A stretch of DNA of 64,000 nt. Origin: Branchiostoma floridae (Eukaryota; Chordata; Leptocardii; Amphioxiformes; Branchiostomatidae). Position 1 is the first letter of the stretch, and every line of letters starts with the position of its first letter. Of this stretch, positions 12,601 through 24,446 are shown in pieces. The DNA lies in contig NC_049993.1 of assembly GCF_000003815.2 (NCBI RefSeq), forward strand, positions 13,677,526 to 13,741,525. The letters are read 5' to 3'. Both the position numbers and the translations under genes were made by a program. The notes beneath the pieces are model-generated. The model was not told the origin of the DNA. It searched no databases and saw only the letters and a program-made list of their open reading frames with translations.

Positions 12601-13605
12601 GGTGTCATCGTTGTTGTTCAGCGGCTTTTCCGTTTCCGGGCTCTCCCGGTCTACCTGCGAGAGGTAGTAGTGGATGGGGTTGTCCACGATGTGGTGGGAT
12701 TTCATGGCCGCTTCCAGTACCTCGGCGGGGGACGCGCCGCGGGAAACCGTCACTGTGCGGAAACAGTTACGCTTCAAGGAGGCACTCCCGTCATACACTT
12801 TGACAGTCATTTTACTCTTCCCTTGTTCATCCTGCGTTCCTGGGGTTCGAGCGTCCGCGGAGTCCATCTCATCCCGGTCAACTTTGACCTGCCGCTTCCG
12901 GCCGAACTGGCCCATCAACGTTTCCGCGGCAACTGCGGCGGACGGTACGTGTACGCAGACGGGCGGCAACATCAACTTCTGCAGGGCTCCGAAGCTGCAC
13001 TCTGCGGGGATGGATCTGTAGCAGCCGGTGTGAGCCTTCACCCCACACCACTCACACCTCATGCTGGCCAGGCATTCCGTGGTCCCGCAGTTTTTCTTAC
13101 ACACGACACATTTCGCGGCGGCTACGAGGTTCCCTTCCCGCCATAGGTGGGTGTGTACCGCCAGCATCAGGTCGTGCCTCTGCGGTTGGTACGCGGCACA
13201 TTGTCTGCAGTCGCTTACCGCGAAATCTTGACAGTCCGCGTGCACATAGTACTCACAAACTTCGCACCGAAGCGCCCACAGGTCGTCCAGCTTTTTTCTA
13301 CAGACGTTACAGAATTTTTTCTTGAAGTGTCGGCCGGCGTTGCTCCAGCAGTGAGCCACGGGATGTTTGACGAGCTGCGGCGCCAGGGACGTACACGGCG
13401 TGACGATGGCCTGCCTGCACTTATCGTGGCTGACGAAGTTACACATCTCACACACATACCCCTGTCCCAACACCCCCCACAGCAGTTCGGTACAGTGGTG
13501 GCAGTAGGTGGGCTTGTGGAAGGTTTTCTTGTGGAAAAGGTGACGGGACCCGTGTTCGGGTTCTCGGGGCGTCACAGCGCCCCCTCCCGGCGCAAACACT
13601 GCCAT
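8964..13605 (-). CDS. DGKQ: diacylglycerol kinase theta
   Basis: Phosphorylates diacylglycerol to phosphatidic acid. Two coding exons: 13605-11508 and 9697-8964 (stop 8964-8966), joined G|GT in phase 1, giving 943 aa, close to the human protein as I recall it. Residues 22-71, 84-133 and 151-203 are three cysteine-rich C1 domains (the triple C1 is diagnostic of the theta type). RA-like region from about 265, then the kinase core with GGDGSVGWVL (about 607) and GTGNDLAR (about 639). The second exon holds the accessory domain, starting NNYFGVGIDADLCLGFHLA and containing WGSGCDPWGG. The ATG at 13605 has a good context (CACCATGG); an upstream in-frame TTG at 13638 is not used as start. The donor at 11507 is GTGAGG and the acceptor CAG ends at 9698. 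Unusual: one intron, where vertebrate orthologues have many. Confidence 0.95.
9698..11507 (-). repeat. DGKQ intron with degenerate minisatellite
   Basis: About 9700-10440 of this intron is a degenerate tandem array whose units contain CAACCATTGGTCAATAA, ATCATTGATTGATTGACACA and CCAACCAGAGAAATCACTGA. The CCAACCAGAG motif recurs at spacings of roughly 95 to 140 bases. Each unit carries CCATTGGTCAAT, the complement of a CCAAT box. The rest of the intron (10450-11500) has no recognisable feature; another ATTGGT pair lies at 10780-10850. Confidence 0.8.
11508..13605 (-). CDS. DGKQ: DGKQ exon 1 (C1 domains, RA region, kinase core)
   Basis: A single uninterrupted 2,098-base exon holding about three quarters of the protein. 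It is GC-rich, which produces long antisense open frames (for example 12535-13146 plus strand) that are shadows. The last coding bases are TCCACAG and the donor is GTGAGG. Confidence 0.94.
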
Positions 13606-16600
13606 GGTGGGTCCCAAAATTATTTTCCAGCACGGCAAAGAACCTCAAGATCGCCCATGCCACTGTGAACAGGTCCCACCTGATCAAGGATGCATACACC
13701 GGAAGAGACCGAGAAATGGCTGGCCGCACCCGCCGCGCTGGTCCCGTTAGATTCTCTCCCCCTTACCGCTCCTATAACCACATCGTACAGGCAGTCAGTC
13801 GAGCTTGTAGCGGGGCTAGACAGTAGGAAACTACCTGCGTTCCTCTACCATCCTTGCTGGCCGATTTTTCGAAGGAATACCTGAGGATTCAACCTGTAGC
13901 GGGCGACTGCCAGTCATCTTCCTACTTACATTTTCTTCTTCTGACCTCCACATCTCGTGGAATCTCGCCTTGCACCGCGAGACTTTCTGAGCCAACAAAG
14001 GTCAAATTTGAGAGGTCAGATTTAATCACCTCGCTGATCATGCAGCAGCGACCTCTAGCGGAATATATTAAACAGGCATCCTGCAAACGATTGGACAAGT
14101 TTCAAGTTTCAAGACTTGGATTTCTTGATTTCTGCATGCTTAAATGCATGTTCTGTAACCTAAAATTAGAAATGGTCAAACTAAAATATCTTAATATCTG
14201 CTAATCTCAAGAAATAATCTGTTCTTGTTGAAAGCAGCCGTTGCTGGGGAGCTGAACCGATATATCCCGCTAGGCGTCGTTGCGACATTACCGTGTAGTT
14301 CAGCTCCTCAGGGACTGTATCAAAATTCCCCTGAGAGTGACGCACCGCATCGGTACAAAATCACTGAAAAATCGTTTCTGTTAGCCCTAAAACCTACATA
14401 AACTTCACATAGCTGTCTGTTCATAAGCAAAAATAATTCTTTGTTGCAATTTTTGTAAACAAATATATCAAGCTGGACTAACAGCTGTTATTAACATTTT
14501 TTTGTTTTGATGCTATGAGAAGACATCACCATTTCATCATCACACAGGGAGGGAAGTGTTATTGAAAGTGAATGGAGAAGTAGTCAGATTCCCGACTTGT
14601 TCTCGAAAACAGTTGTAAGTACATTATGATTATCGTTCTTTCTACGATCATTCAGAGTTTCTATACACATGGAAGAACGCTAGGTTTGGTGCTAGACCGT
14701 GATGATTTGTCTGATTGCTTTGTTTGCTTGGCGAGGTCATATTTCGATCAGCTGTTTGCTATTGTTAAACCCTTTCTTTGTGTTGGTTGATTTGTTGTTT
14801 GTGAATAGATGATGCATTGCAACATTCGCAGTTATTCACAGTCGTGTGTGCAGAGATCAGTTACTATAATAATGATATGATGCATTCTCAATGCACACAT
14901 TCAAATATTTAGGTCAGATATATTAAGGATATTGCAAAGTTGACATGAATTGATTATTAATGTCTTTATTCAATTTTAGTGTCAGAGGCAAAACCATGAA
15001 AAGCAATCAAAAATTCAGAATTATTGTTGAGTATTACCAAGTACATTTTGTACCTAGTAAATATTATTACTCTTTTGCAACTTTATACTTAACGCTACAT
15101 TATGCCAGTATTTGCTTGCATTTTTCATTTAGCATTTTTCATTTTCAAAATTTGTTTTTAAGCACAGCCATGTAACACATTGAAAAATAACAAAACAATT
15201 GTCACAAAAAACTTGAATCCACTGCAAATATTTTAAGGTTTACAGTATGTTTAGGAAGAGCCTGGCAGTCATGCGTTGTGAGCATGTGATGTTGACGTAA
15301 CGTAAAGTTACCCATCCTACCACCTTATTTGATAGCTATCATCCAGTTTAGGGTAGATTATGCTGTGGCACTGATGGGTCTCACATTCCAAACAGGTCAA
15401 AAATGAATGCACGGGAACAATGTGAAAGAGGAATTGTAGGCAAGAACATTTTCAGAACAAAAGTGAAAATATCGAAACAGTTGATTTTTACCTTGCGGAA
15501 ATGATAGACTGAGAAAGAAGAAAAATCACACACATACACATGCACATACACACACAGACATACATATCATATGCACACTCACACACACATGAATGCACAC
15601 ACACAAACACATAAATTGTCATACATGCATAGTACATGTGCATAGTACACATAGTACACATACTCATACACACATAACATGTCAATGTCATTTGTGCATG
15701 CACATCACATACTCACACATATATTTTATTTACACTGTACATGCATGCATGCACACACACATTGCATTGATTCTTTTTCAGGTCCATTTTTTTCCGGAGA
15801 GAAGGAAGAAAAACAGTTTTGTACCAGTAATGATGATGTACCAGTCCCCTATGACCCCTAACACACACACACATACATGCATGCACTCTCACACACACAC
15901 AAACGGACTGGCACAGCTTGTCCTTAAATAGCTCTAGCTTAGTGATATCTGAAAAACAGTCAGTCTAGAGTCACCTTTGGACGTTGGACCAGAATTGTGA
16001 CCAAGGTTCAAAGATCTCTCATTTGGGAAGGCTTACACAGTTACAGTAGCATCTGATCACTACAGCTATGCTACTCAGTGTGTGCACAGCAAACTTCAAA
16101 GTGCTCCAGAGTTTTCAGGTCTGGCTGTCCTCATTATATTACTTGTAGGGACAACATATTGTTTTTGCTGCTGTGTCTTTTGTTTTTCTTCTTTTTCTTT
16201 GACTTCTGTAATGATTCTCATGAACCAATCAGAGCTTAGATTAGATCTGCTGGAGACATCACCAGCATATTAGCTGTTATTCAATCAAAGAGTACCTCTC
16301 TTGGTTAAGCAAATATTCTACTCTCCTATCGCATGGATGTTTTGATTACCATATCAGACACTTGCCTAATTGTCAATGCGTTTGATTCGGTTTGAATGAC
16401 CTTTGTAGGCCAATAATGAAGAGGAACAAAATACGATCTGATGGGTCATCGGAGAGGTACAGAAAAAGTACTATGAAAAATGTGTGGTACTATGACAAAA
16501 GTGTGTCCCTATAGCCACTATTTTATGCAAATGAGTTTAAAGTAGTACCACACTTCTCTGCACGATGGGGATATAAACACAGTAATTGAAGGGCTCTGAT

Positions 16601-16750
16601 TGGCTGAGGGGTAGTGGCCATGTTCATATGTATGTTATTTAGTGAGATTCAAACAAATGTAGATGCTCTCTATTGCCAGCTCATTTTTTCATCCTACTTT
16701 CCAGAAATTTGAAGACCAAAACTGACCAAGCGTAACATCCCAGAGGCACC
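13606..16750. other. intergenic region between divergent DGKQ and TLCD4
   Basis: DGKQ and the TLC gene are transcribed away from each other, so this 3.1 kb should contain both promoters. The part next to DGKQ (13640-14060) is relatively GC-rich. A short hairpin pairs GGGGAGCTGAAC (14248-14259) with GTTCAGCTCCTC about 14298-14309. An octamer-like ATGCAAAT sits near 16526. No TATA box placement could be supported and no coding exon is seen. Confidence 0.5.
15525..15905. repeat. CA-rich microsatellite region
   Basis: Irregular (CA)n, (ACAT)n and CATGCATG-type simple sequence dominates 15525-15770 and recurs at 15858-15902, interrupted by a fragment (15775-15846) resembling the dispersed repeat also seen at 17640-17700. 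The histidine/threonine- or cysteine/methionine-rich open frames here are products of the repeat. Confidence 0.85.
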
Positions 16751-19700
16751 ATGACTACTTTCCAGACCCAGTACTATCCCGTGGTCGCTGCTAGCTTCGC
16801 CTTTTTCCTCGGGTTCTTCCTGTATGTGAGCCCGTGGCTGTCACGTCGACTGTCTGCTCGCTACAGGGACTTGCCTTGTCAGAAACAACTGGATTGGGAC
16901 ACAAGGTAAGGCCTCGGAAAAATTATGTTGTTTTTCCAGATACAGCCCGAAAAAATTAGATAGATAGGGATTCATCTTAAGACCCTATTCACACATTTGA
17001 AAAAAAAAAGCGGATTTTGAATTTCATCAGCATAGCAGATGCAAGATCAGAAAATGAGAAATTCTATGTTCCTTATACTTATAGTTCTATGAACACTAGC
17101 CAGTTTTTGTGTGGACATAGAAGTTCTATGTCCACTCAAAAACTGGCTAGTGTTGGTATATATTAGACAAAAACAATCTTTGACTGTACAACACCAGTCT
17201 TTGTCAACAAGGATGGCATTTATCATCTCACAGAATCTGAAGCTCACGACTTTATTTCACTATGTCTGTTGATACTAAGGGTGGGTACCAAAAATTCAGG
17301 TGCAGGTTAGCCAGGTATGTTCCAGGTCCAGGGGACAAGGTCCAGGTCCGGACCTGAACCTGGACCTTTGAAAACTTGTGAATGGGCAATACTTAAAACA
17401 ATGGTCCATTTCACTACAATTGAATCTGTAGTATCCAACTTCTAAATTGGCATTTTAAAATCCTATCTTCATATAAACAATACTAATGGCCTTAACTTAG
17501 ACCAAGTTTGTACAAACCTTGTGAAAATGACTTTCACTTTCTTCTACTTCTCTCCTTATTTTCTTGGGCCAGTAAGCCCCAAAACACCAGCCAGTATAAT
17601 CTGTTCATTTTCTAATTGGTCCAAAATCCGGTCCACTCATTTTTTTCAGGTCCAGTTTTCTGAACAGGTCCAACAAGAAAAAAACGGTTTTCTACCGGTA
17701 CTATAGTTGATACTATGACATTTTTCGCTAGTGTGATGATATAGTCCGATATTGTATTTTTTTCCTACAGGACAACATCGACCTTACATGCCCTTGTGGT
17801 GGGTCCGTGGTCCCTCTATATCCTACTTGTTGACACGGCGCTCAGCGAAGACCCTGTCTGGTAAGTTTTGAATAAGACTTGTGTTCTGAAATTTTTTGGT
17901 TATTGGTTCAAAAACAATTTGCTCAAAAGAGTAAGTCAAAAGTTGTAAGATGAATTGATTTTGATCACTTTACCTTTCTATGTAGGACTTGGTCTAAGGA
18001 ATAAGCTACTTCGTAATTGAGAGAAAATAGTTGGAAAATTTTGAATCCATAGGAAACAGTGCCAAAACTGTCCTACTATCAACAGCACATTTTATATCTT
18101 GTTGAATAATTGTAGAAATTGACAACTTGTATGCTGCCATGGCAAACTATATGTGAACTGTATGCTTTGCTACATGAAAAATATAAGGATGCATTATCCA
18201 ACAGGAATATCATCTAGCTGGAACTGATTTTACAGACACAAAGAAAATGTCACAAATCATATAAAATGTTCAACAATGTTTAATGTGTGCTACCCTGAAC
18301 TAAGTTGTTTTTTTTCCTTTCATTCATCAGGAATGACTCTGTTGCTGCAAAGAGCTGCATCGCAGTAACAGTTGGTTACACCATCACAGGTAGGGGCTTG
18401 GTTTTCCTCAGTTTGTCTTAGCTGTTTTGTACTCAACTGCAGCTCTATGTAATGCTTTCTTTCCTGTTTGTTATAAAGAAGATACACCATGATGCTGACT
18501 GACCCTCTACCAAGAACAGTTGCAAGTGTTAGCATTTGTGTTACTTTTGTTGAGGGAAAGATTGTGGACACAAAAAAGAAGTAAATTTGCTTGTTGCTTT
18601 CAGACCGTTCCTTTTTCTGTACCAACTGATGATGCTATGGCTAGTCTGACACGTTTCTAGTCCTAATACAAAAGCTTAATATACATATAGATGAGGGTAA
18701 AGCAGTGTTACAACTGCAAAATTTCAGGTTATGCACTGCCCTACCTGGGTTTTAAATTAAGTTGCGCCAAGCAAAATGTGGTTGCGTTTGCAAGTGTGCA
18801 AGTGATCACTGGTTTCATGATTGAGGCGAGCCACAGCTAAAGTGTCTTACACAGCGTGCATTTACTGTAAAAACTGCTGTGCTCAAGGCTTGCTTTACAA
18901 TACTAACAAACAAATACCAGTCTTGTTGATGAATGGTTATGTATTGCACCTGTTGTTTCTGCAGATGTGTTTGCCCTGACGGTGTACTTCAGGTATATCG
19001 GGGACATGGCCTTCCTTCTGCACCACTTTGGGACGCTCTATGCCTTCATTTATGTGCTGGTGAGGGTTCTTAGAAGGATTGCTCTTAACACACTTTACTA
19101 CATAACAATAGGACTTATGTCGGTTTCTCTTGCTATCCTATGAGGTATGAGTGAGAGTGTGAGTGAGTGAGTGTGTGAGTGAGTGTGTGAGAGAGTGAGT
19201 GAGTGAGTGAGTGAGTGAGTGAGTGAGTGAGTGAGTGAGTGAGTGAGTGAGTGAGTGAATGAGTGAGTGAGTGAGTGAGAAATGAGGCCACGCAAGATGA
19301 ATTTTTTTAAACAACTGAAAACACCCCTATGAATGCCTCACTAACAAATCCATCCAAATAGATTTACACTTTTTAATGTATATTTCTGTTGACAAATACA
19401 TTGGAGGTGTTCATTGGATGATTTTGATGTTGGCTGACTAAGTTTGTTCTCACCACTTTCCAGAGTTATGGAACACTGCCATATTTTGCTGTCTTCAGAC
19501 TGTTCTGTGAGCTGTCCACCCCATTCGTAAACAACAGGTGAGATTTGTACATAGAATGATAGATGTACATTGTCTTACTACTGTAAAGGCTTCTAACTTT
19601 GCAGGAATTCAACGTAGCAGTAAGTAACCAGTCGTAAACACCTGCTACAACAGTAACATAGTACTAGCAACTGGGGCAGAGGTGCTATGAACAGGCAGAC

Positions 19701-21079
19701 TAGTCGCTTTCAATAGTACTGTCAATGATCTACCCGCATCTACCATCTGGATTCGTATCACTTATTGATGTATTAGATGTTCAAAGATTGGGCCTGTGTT
19801 CAATTTGTGCTTTGTAAGTATTCATGAATCTTAGTAAAAATATTACATCAAATAAAGAAGTCTAAGTCACAATTCTTTTAAAAGGTTAGACTGTGACCAC
19901 TGACTGACATAAATGAAGAAAAAGATAATGCAATGGGGATGTTGTTTGTAAAATTGTAATACTAGTCACTCAAGCTCGAACCTAGCCAGATCATGTTATA
20001 ACATCTCCCTTTCATCTAGATCGCGTTTAAAACATCTTCATTTTTTTCAAATCTGTAGATGGTTCTTGGATGCGCTGAACCACCCGCGGATGTCCAAGGC
20101 CTTTGTGGGGAACGGCTTACTCATGACAGGATCCTTCTTTTTGGTGCGGATTGCAGTCATGCCCATTTATTGGTACAAGGTAAGCAATATTTTACTACAC
20201 CAAAGTATACTGTCTGTAGTAATGTTACGTTATGAAACTGGGACAGTATGGATGACATAATACACATAAATGTTCATGGCCGCATATCAGTCGATGTCTA
20301 CTGAGGCGGGCCATCATTGTTCTCCACACTTTTCTATTTGATGCTGTCCGTTGCACACCATCCCAAGTGCATCCCATCTCAGCAAGATCGACTTGATATA
20401 CCTAAATGCACTGTTTTAGAAATAACAGATATAGTTTACCCTGCGGATCAGGGTTCTAGCCAGCTCGAAATTTTTTTTCCGTCAGCCAGTTCCCATTGTC
20501 GTGAAAACACTATTCTAGGAGTTAGAGAGACTGAACTGAGACCTTGAAAAACGGGTTTTTAATGAGATTATTGTATGCGAAGAGCACTGACACACTTTTT
20601 CAACAATAAACAATAGCAAAACAAACAGTGTGTGTTTTTTTACGGCCGTGGACGGCATCCCCAAGCCGCCTGTAGCTTCCACCAATGATTTTTGTCCGTC
20701 AAGGTTGACGGATTGGTTTTAAAATTTTTCCGTCACACGCAGCAAATTGACGGAAAAAACGGACGCTGGCTATAGCCCTGCTGCGGATAAAGGTGAACGA
20801 GAGTTACAGTAATCTAATATTGTTTTCCAGGTTTACACTGTCATTGAGACCGAGCCGTACCATCGACTTGGGTTCGGCGCCCAGTTCTGCTGGATATCCG
20901 TGTGCATCGTTCTGGACGTCCTGAACGTTGTGTGGTTCCGAAAGATGCTCCGAGGCGCCCGGAAAGTCCTCAGGAGAGACACAACAAAAGACCTGAACAA
21001 AAACATCTCCAGAGAACAGCCAGAAAATCAGCCCATGCAAACGCACAACGTGAACGGGAAAACGCACAAAACGGAGTGA
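16751..21079 (+). CDS. TLCD4: TLC domain-containing protein, TLCD4 (TMEM56) type
   Basis: Predicted multi-pass membrane protein of the TRAM-LAG1-CLN8 superfamily. Seven coding exons: 16751-16905, 17771-17860, 18331-18389, 18965-19059, 19464-19537, 20059-20179, 20831-21079, with GT-AG junctions and consistent phases, giving 280 aa (human TLCD4 is about 263). A first hydrophobic segment follows the N-terminus (AASFAFFLGFFLYV). The TLC signature follows: FLLHHFG in exon 4, LFCELSTPFVN in exon 5, LNHPRMSKAFVGNGLLMTG in exon 6, and a last membrane span ending in a lysine-rich cytosolic tail (DLNKN..GKTHKTE). The HH pair typical of TLC proteins is present. The ATG is the first in a good open exon (ACCATGACT). 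Family members act in membrane lipid metabolism or composition, but the exact activity of TLCD4 is unclear. Introns carry a GTGA microsatellite and a hAT-like MITE. Confidence 0.92.
17278..17706. repeat. dispersed repeat beginning AAGGGTGGGTACC
   Basis: Starts with AAGGGTGGGTACCA followed by runs of CAGGTCCAGG and GGACCTGAACCTGGACC, and ends with GGTCCAACAAGAAAAAAACG then TACCGGTACTATAG. The same family is present, in opposite orientation, at 46384-46613, where it ends GGTACCCACCCTTA. It lies in TLCD4 intron 1. Confidence 0.7.
19145..19281 (+). repeat. (GAGT)n microsatellite
   Basis: An almost pure tetranucleotide tract of GAGT/GTGA about 135 bases long, with a few interruptions near its start, in TLCD4 intron 4, beginning about 85 bases after the exon 4 donor. 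The serine/histidine/threonine/leucine open frame on the minus strand is a by-product. Confidence 0.95.
20449..20780. mobile_element. hAT-like MITE with 8-bp target duplication
   Basis: A 332-base element bounded by CAGGGTTCTAGCCAG at the left and CTGGCTATAGCCCTG at the right (imperfect terminal inverted repeats). It is flanked on both sides by the same 8 bases, CTGCGGAT (20441-20448 and 20781-20788). An 8-bp target duplication with a CAGGG-type terminus is characteristic of the hAT superfamily. No transposase is encoded. It sits in the last TLCD4 intron, ending about 50 bases before exon 7. Confidence 0.88.
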
Positions 21080-21673
21080 TTGGGGTGTGCAAGAAACCAT
21101 TAGATACATAAAATATATACCGTATACCGACAAAAACTACAATATATGTGATGAACTGATTACTAGTACATTTACAGTAAAAGTACTAGAATACAAGACA
21201 AATGTGATTTTGGATTTTCAAGAATTGTTCGTTCCAAAATCATATGATAAACACCAGAAACAAATAACACAGAAAATGTGTGTTGGGATTTGGCTTCTTG
21301 TATGATAAAATTGGAACGAAACCTGTAACTTGTGAGCCTATTTTCACTACCCAAGCTCATTGAAAACATTGCCAGAGATTGGATTGATATTAATGTTTGG
21401 CAATTGTTAACAGACATTGCTGATGGTTTAAGAGATTGTACATATCAATAGTAGAAATCATAATTTGTTATACTAATGTTGTTGCATCTTTTTGTTTTTA
21501 ATCATATGATCCCACCGATCGTCTTTCTACAGGAGTAACAAGTTTGTTAAACAAAAATGCTCACTATAGAATTTTTCATAATGAAAGACCTGCTTTTTAT
21601 TATTGTGTTACATGGACCAATATTGAGTTATAACAGTGAAGTTACACTAATGTTGATAGGGGAAGTTTTTTGT

Positions 21674-21699
21674 CTTTCGCCGCGCTTCCGCGGCGAAAG
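21674..21699. other. perfect 11-bp stem hairpin with CTTC loop
   Basis: CTTTCGCCGCG (21674-21684) pairs perfectly with CGCGGCGAAAG (21689-21699) across the tetraloop CTTC. It is followed at once by a (CCGT/CTGT)n pyrimidine-rich stretch at 21724-21752. A second hairpin of the same architecture (11-bp stem, CTTT loop) lies at 43672-43697. Function unknown; it may be part of a dispersed repeat. Confidence 0.75.
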
Positions 21700-21760
21700 G
21701 CAATCAGACCGATATTAGATTTCTGTCCGTCTGTCTGTCCGTCCGTCCGTCCGGGTCGAC

Positions 21761-21967
21761 CATGCCATACCGTGCTAGCGAGATATTCTACCCTGCAGAT
21801 TCGACGGTATGTAACGTTATGACATACGTATCGGCCTACCATGAATGTGCTGCTTGGTTTGCGGTCCATGCCATATCGTGCTAGCGAGATATTCTACCCT
21901 GCAGATTCGACGGTATGTAACGTTATGACATACGTATCGGCCTACCATGAATGTGCTGCTTGGTTTC
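21761..21967. repeat. tandem duplication, 106-base unit
   Basis: The segment starting CATGCCATACCGTGCTAGCG at 21761 is repeated at 21867 with only a few differences, including the sequence GTAACGTTATGACATACG and ending at TGCTGCTTGGTTT. It lies directly after the hairpin and the CCGT-rich stretch, so the three may form one composite repeat. Confidence 0.9.
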
Positions 21968-24178
21968 TGCATGGCTTATAAGCAGGAATTTGCAGAGACG
22001 GATGTGAACGGTGAGGATTTCTTCGCAAGATTGTATACAATTTATAAACTAACATGTTCGCTGTTTGGTTATAATAAAACAGACATTGTAGAGAACAGTT
22101 TGACATGTGATTTACTTTGTTTTATGGAAAATCACCGCTACAAAATCTAGAATTGTGTAAGATGCGTGCGCCGCATCTGACATGGTGTGGGAGGGGGGCG
22201 TATTCGGAAATTTCTTACTCTAAGAAATTTCAGGCTATTTTCGTGTAACAAACTTCTTTCAGCAAAATAGTAGCCCTCGGATGCGTTGAAAATAGAATTA
22301 CCCACATTTAATTTATAATTTCGAAAGGGACGATTCTGACCGAGCTCGACGTCTGACGCGTGACGTCACGACTCCGTCAAGTAAAAGCATAATTGCGTTA
22401 CTAAAAGAAACGAAACGTTCCAGTAAACATACCACGGACCTGTTTTAGTTTAAAATATCTACCTTTCACATGATCTTGCCATTAAAAAAAATATTTCCAT
22501 TACTGTATATGCCATGTTAATATTTTATGTTGTTTATGGTGACAATACTTTGTTTGTTCTTGCAGAAATTCAGGACACATCTACTGATAAATTTGATTAC
22601 TACAGTGCACTTTCATAAAACCCTGTTGTACTGTAACAGAGCCGTTCTTAACAGCGAAACAATCCGAATAAAGTTAACATCATTCATGCAGTTGTGTTAT
22701 TATACAGTTCAAGTAAAATATACTCTGTGAGAACCACTACCTTACTAAACAGTTATATAACCTAGCACTTGACCAAACTGTGCCAGAGCTGCCAACGTTG
22801 CAGACTTGGCACCCACGCTTGACCAAACTATGCCAAACATTTTTACCTACACAATATAAGTAAGCGAAAGACTAGCTTTTTTTAGAAGCTCTTGTTTTTT
22901 AATATTCAAAAATTTATTGTCAAAGCCAATAACCAAGAGATACTTGTTGTTGCTTTCCTCTTAGACTTATAATGTTACCATGAAAAGTTTTCTTGAAAAT
23001 TGGGAGATTCATAATAGAAGCATATTAAGTCATTAGTGCTTGAATCTTTTGATGACACTTCTCTACAATTTAACAAAGATTTTCAGTGTTTTCAAGTCAT
23101 TTTTTTGTTGTTGATTAGAATCGGTATTTGGACTTGGACAAATTTTGAGCCGTGAGGACTACATGATAATAGATGACTTGGCTATTGCCTTTTGAATTTA
23201 TCAGTAATTTTTCATAGGTATATGTGTGATTATGTACAATAACTATGAAATTTGATTAGCAACTGTAGACCCCATGTTAGATACATGCAAGCATGGCACA
23301 ATGCCATATAGCCTGATTGTTCCCTTTTGAGAGTAGAATTTGTGTGGGAAGATTACATGGACAACATGAAGAAAGTAGTCAAGTAGCTACTTGTAACATT
23401 ACTTGTAAGATTTGTCCTTGAAGAAGGTCAAATGTAACTTGAGCAAATCGAGACATGAATGAATGCACGTATATCACCCTATGCAGTGACATTATTGATT
23501 ATTTAAAATGTAACGCTAAGTTGAAAAGAAGGTAGTTTTTGTAGGTGCTAAGTTAGAGGCAGGCACTCTAATTTTTTGCATAAGGCCATGTTTTTTCAAA
23601 TATATGGACAATATTCTCTGGGAACACCAAAACTGATGCGAGCATGCAAGGAAAATAAAAGGTTTTGCCCCCCCATAAAAAGCCTATGTTAGGAAATCTA
23701 AGTCGTCAGGAAGGTTGAACAAAGGAGTGAACACACAGACTATGGTATACTGTGCTGAACAATGAATTCTTCATTTTTGTACTTTCACATGATTTGGGCA
23801 TTCTCTGACATTAGTATCTGTTTTCCGATATTATTTTTTATAGAACAGCAAATATTTCATACTCATTTTGCAGCAGCTTATTACAATTTACAGTATAGTT
23901 GAAAATTGATGCGCCTATAACCGAATCAACATGGTCTTATTGTTCTACACATGCAGTTTGAATAAACATGTTCTCTCAATAATATGAATGTTAAAAATAG
24001 GGTCAAGGTCAAATAAAAAAATGATGACACACTGATATTGTTTATGGGATTTATTCCACCATGATTCATGGTTCAAGAACATACTGACAAATTAAATCCA
24101 GCGTACCTTTATTACTGCATACATATGCGCTGAATACATATGTATTACTCTGAGAGCTCTCAAAATATAATACAAGTA

Positions 24179-24446
24179 CGAGGGGTGATCAATAAGTTTT
24201 CTTTGACTCACCCAGAAATAATAAGCACAACTCAAATTTTGAGGCACAACTTCATAGTATGAAACCTTTAAGTCATTACTTTCCAGGCATTCGTTGTTAC
24301 TGGGTGTCCCCTGCAAAGTAATGATCACAATAATTTGAATCTTGGTACACATTCATATAAGACTTTATACTTGACATCTGTGCTTCGCAATCTGAGTTGT
24401 GCTTGTTATTTCTGGGTGAGGCTGAGAACTTATTGATCACCCCTCA
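24179..24446. mobile_element. Tc1/mariner-like MITE with long inverted repeats
   Basis: Left end CGAGGGGTGATCAATAAG and right end TTATTGATCACCCCTCA are inverted repeats of each other, and the similarity extends about 60 bases inwards (CTCACCCAGAAATAATAAGC against its complement at the right). Both ends abut TA dinucleotides, as expected for a TA-targeting Tc1/mariner-type element. No transposase is present. Confidence 0.75.

Noticed and set aside
12535-13146. 203-aa plus-strand open frame inside DGKQ
   Set aside because: It is the antisense shadow of the GC-rich DGKQ exon; the minus strand encodes full C1 and RA domains here.
13606-13638. DGKQ start 11 codons further upstream
   Set aside because: The codon at 13638 is TTG, not ATG; the ATG at 13605 has a strong context.
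19098-19295. Minus-strand open frame of LTHSLTHS repeats
   Set aside because: Translation of the (GAGT)n microsatellite.
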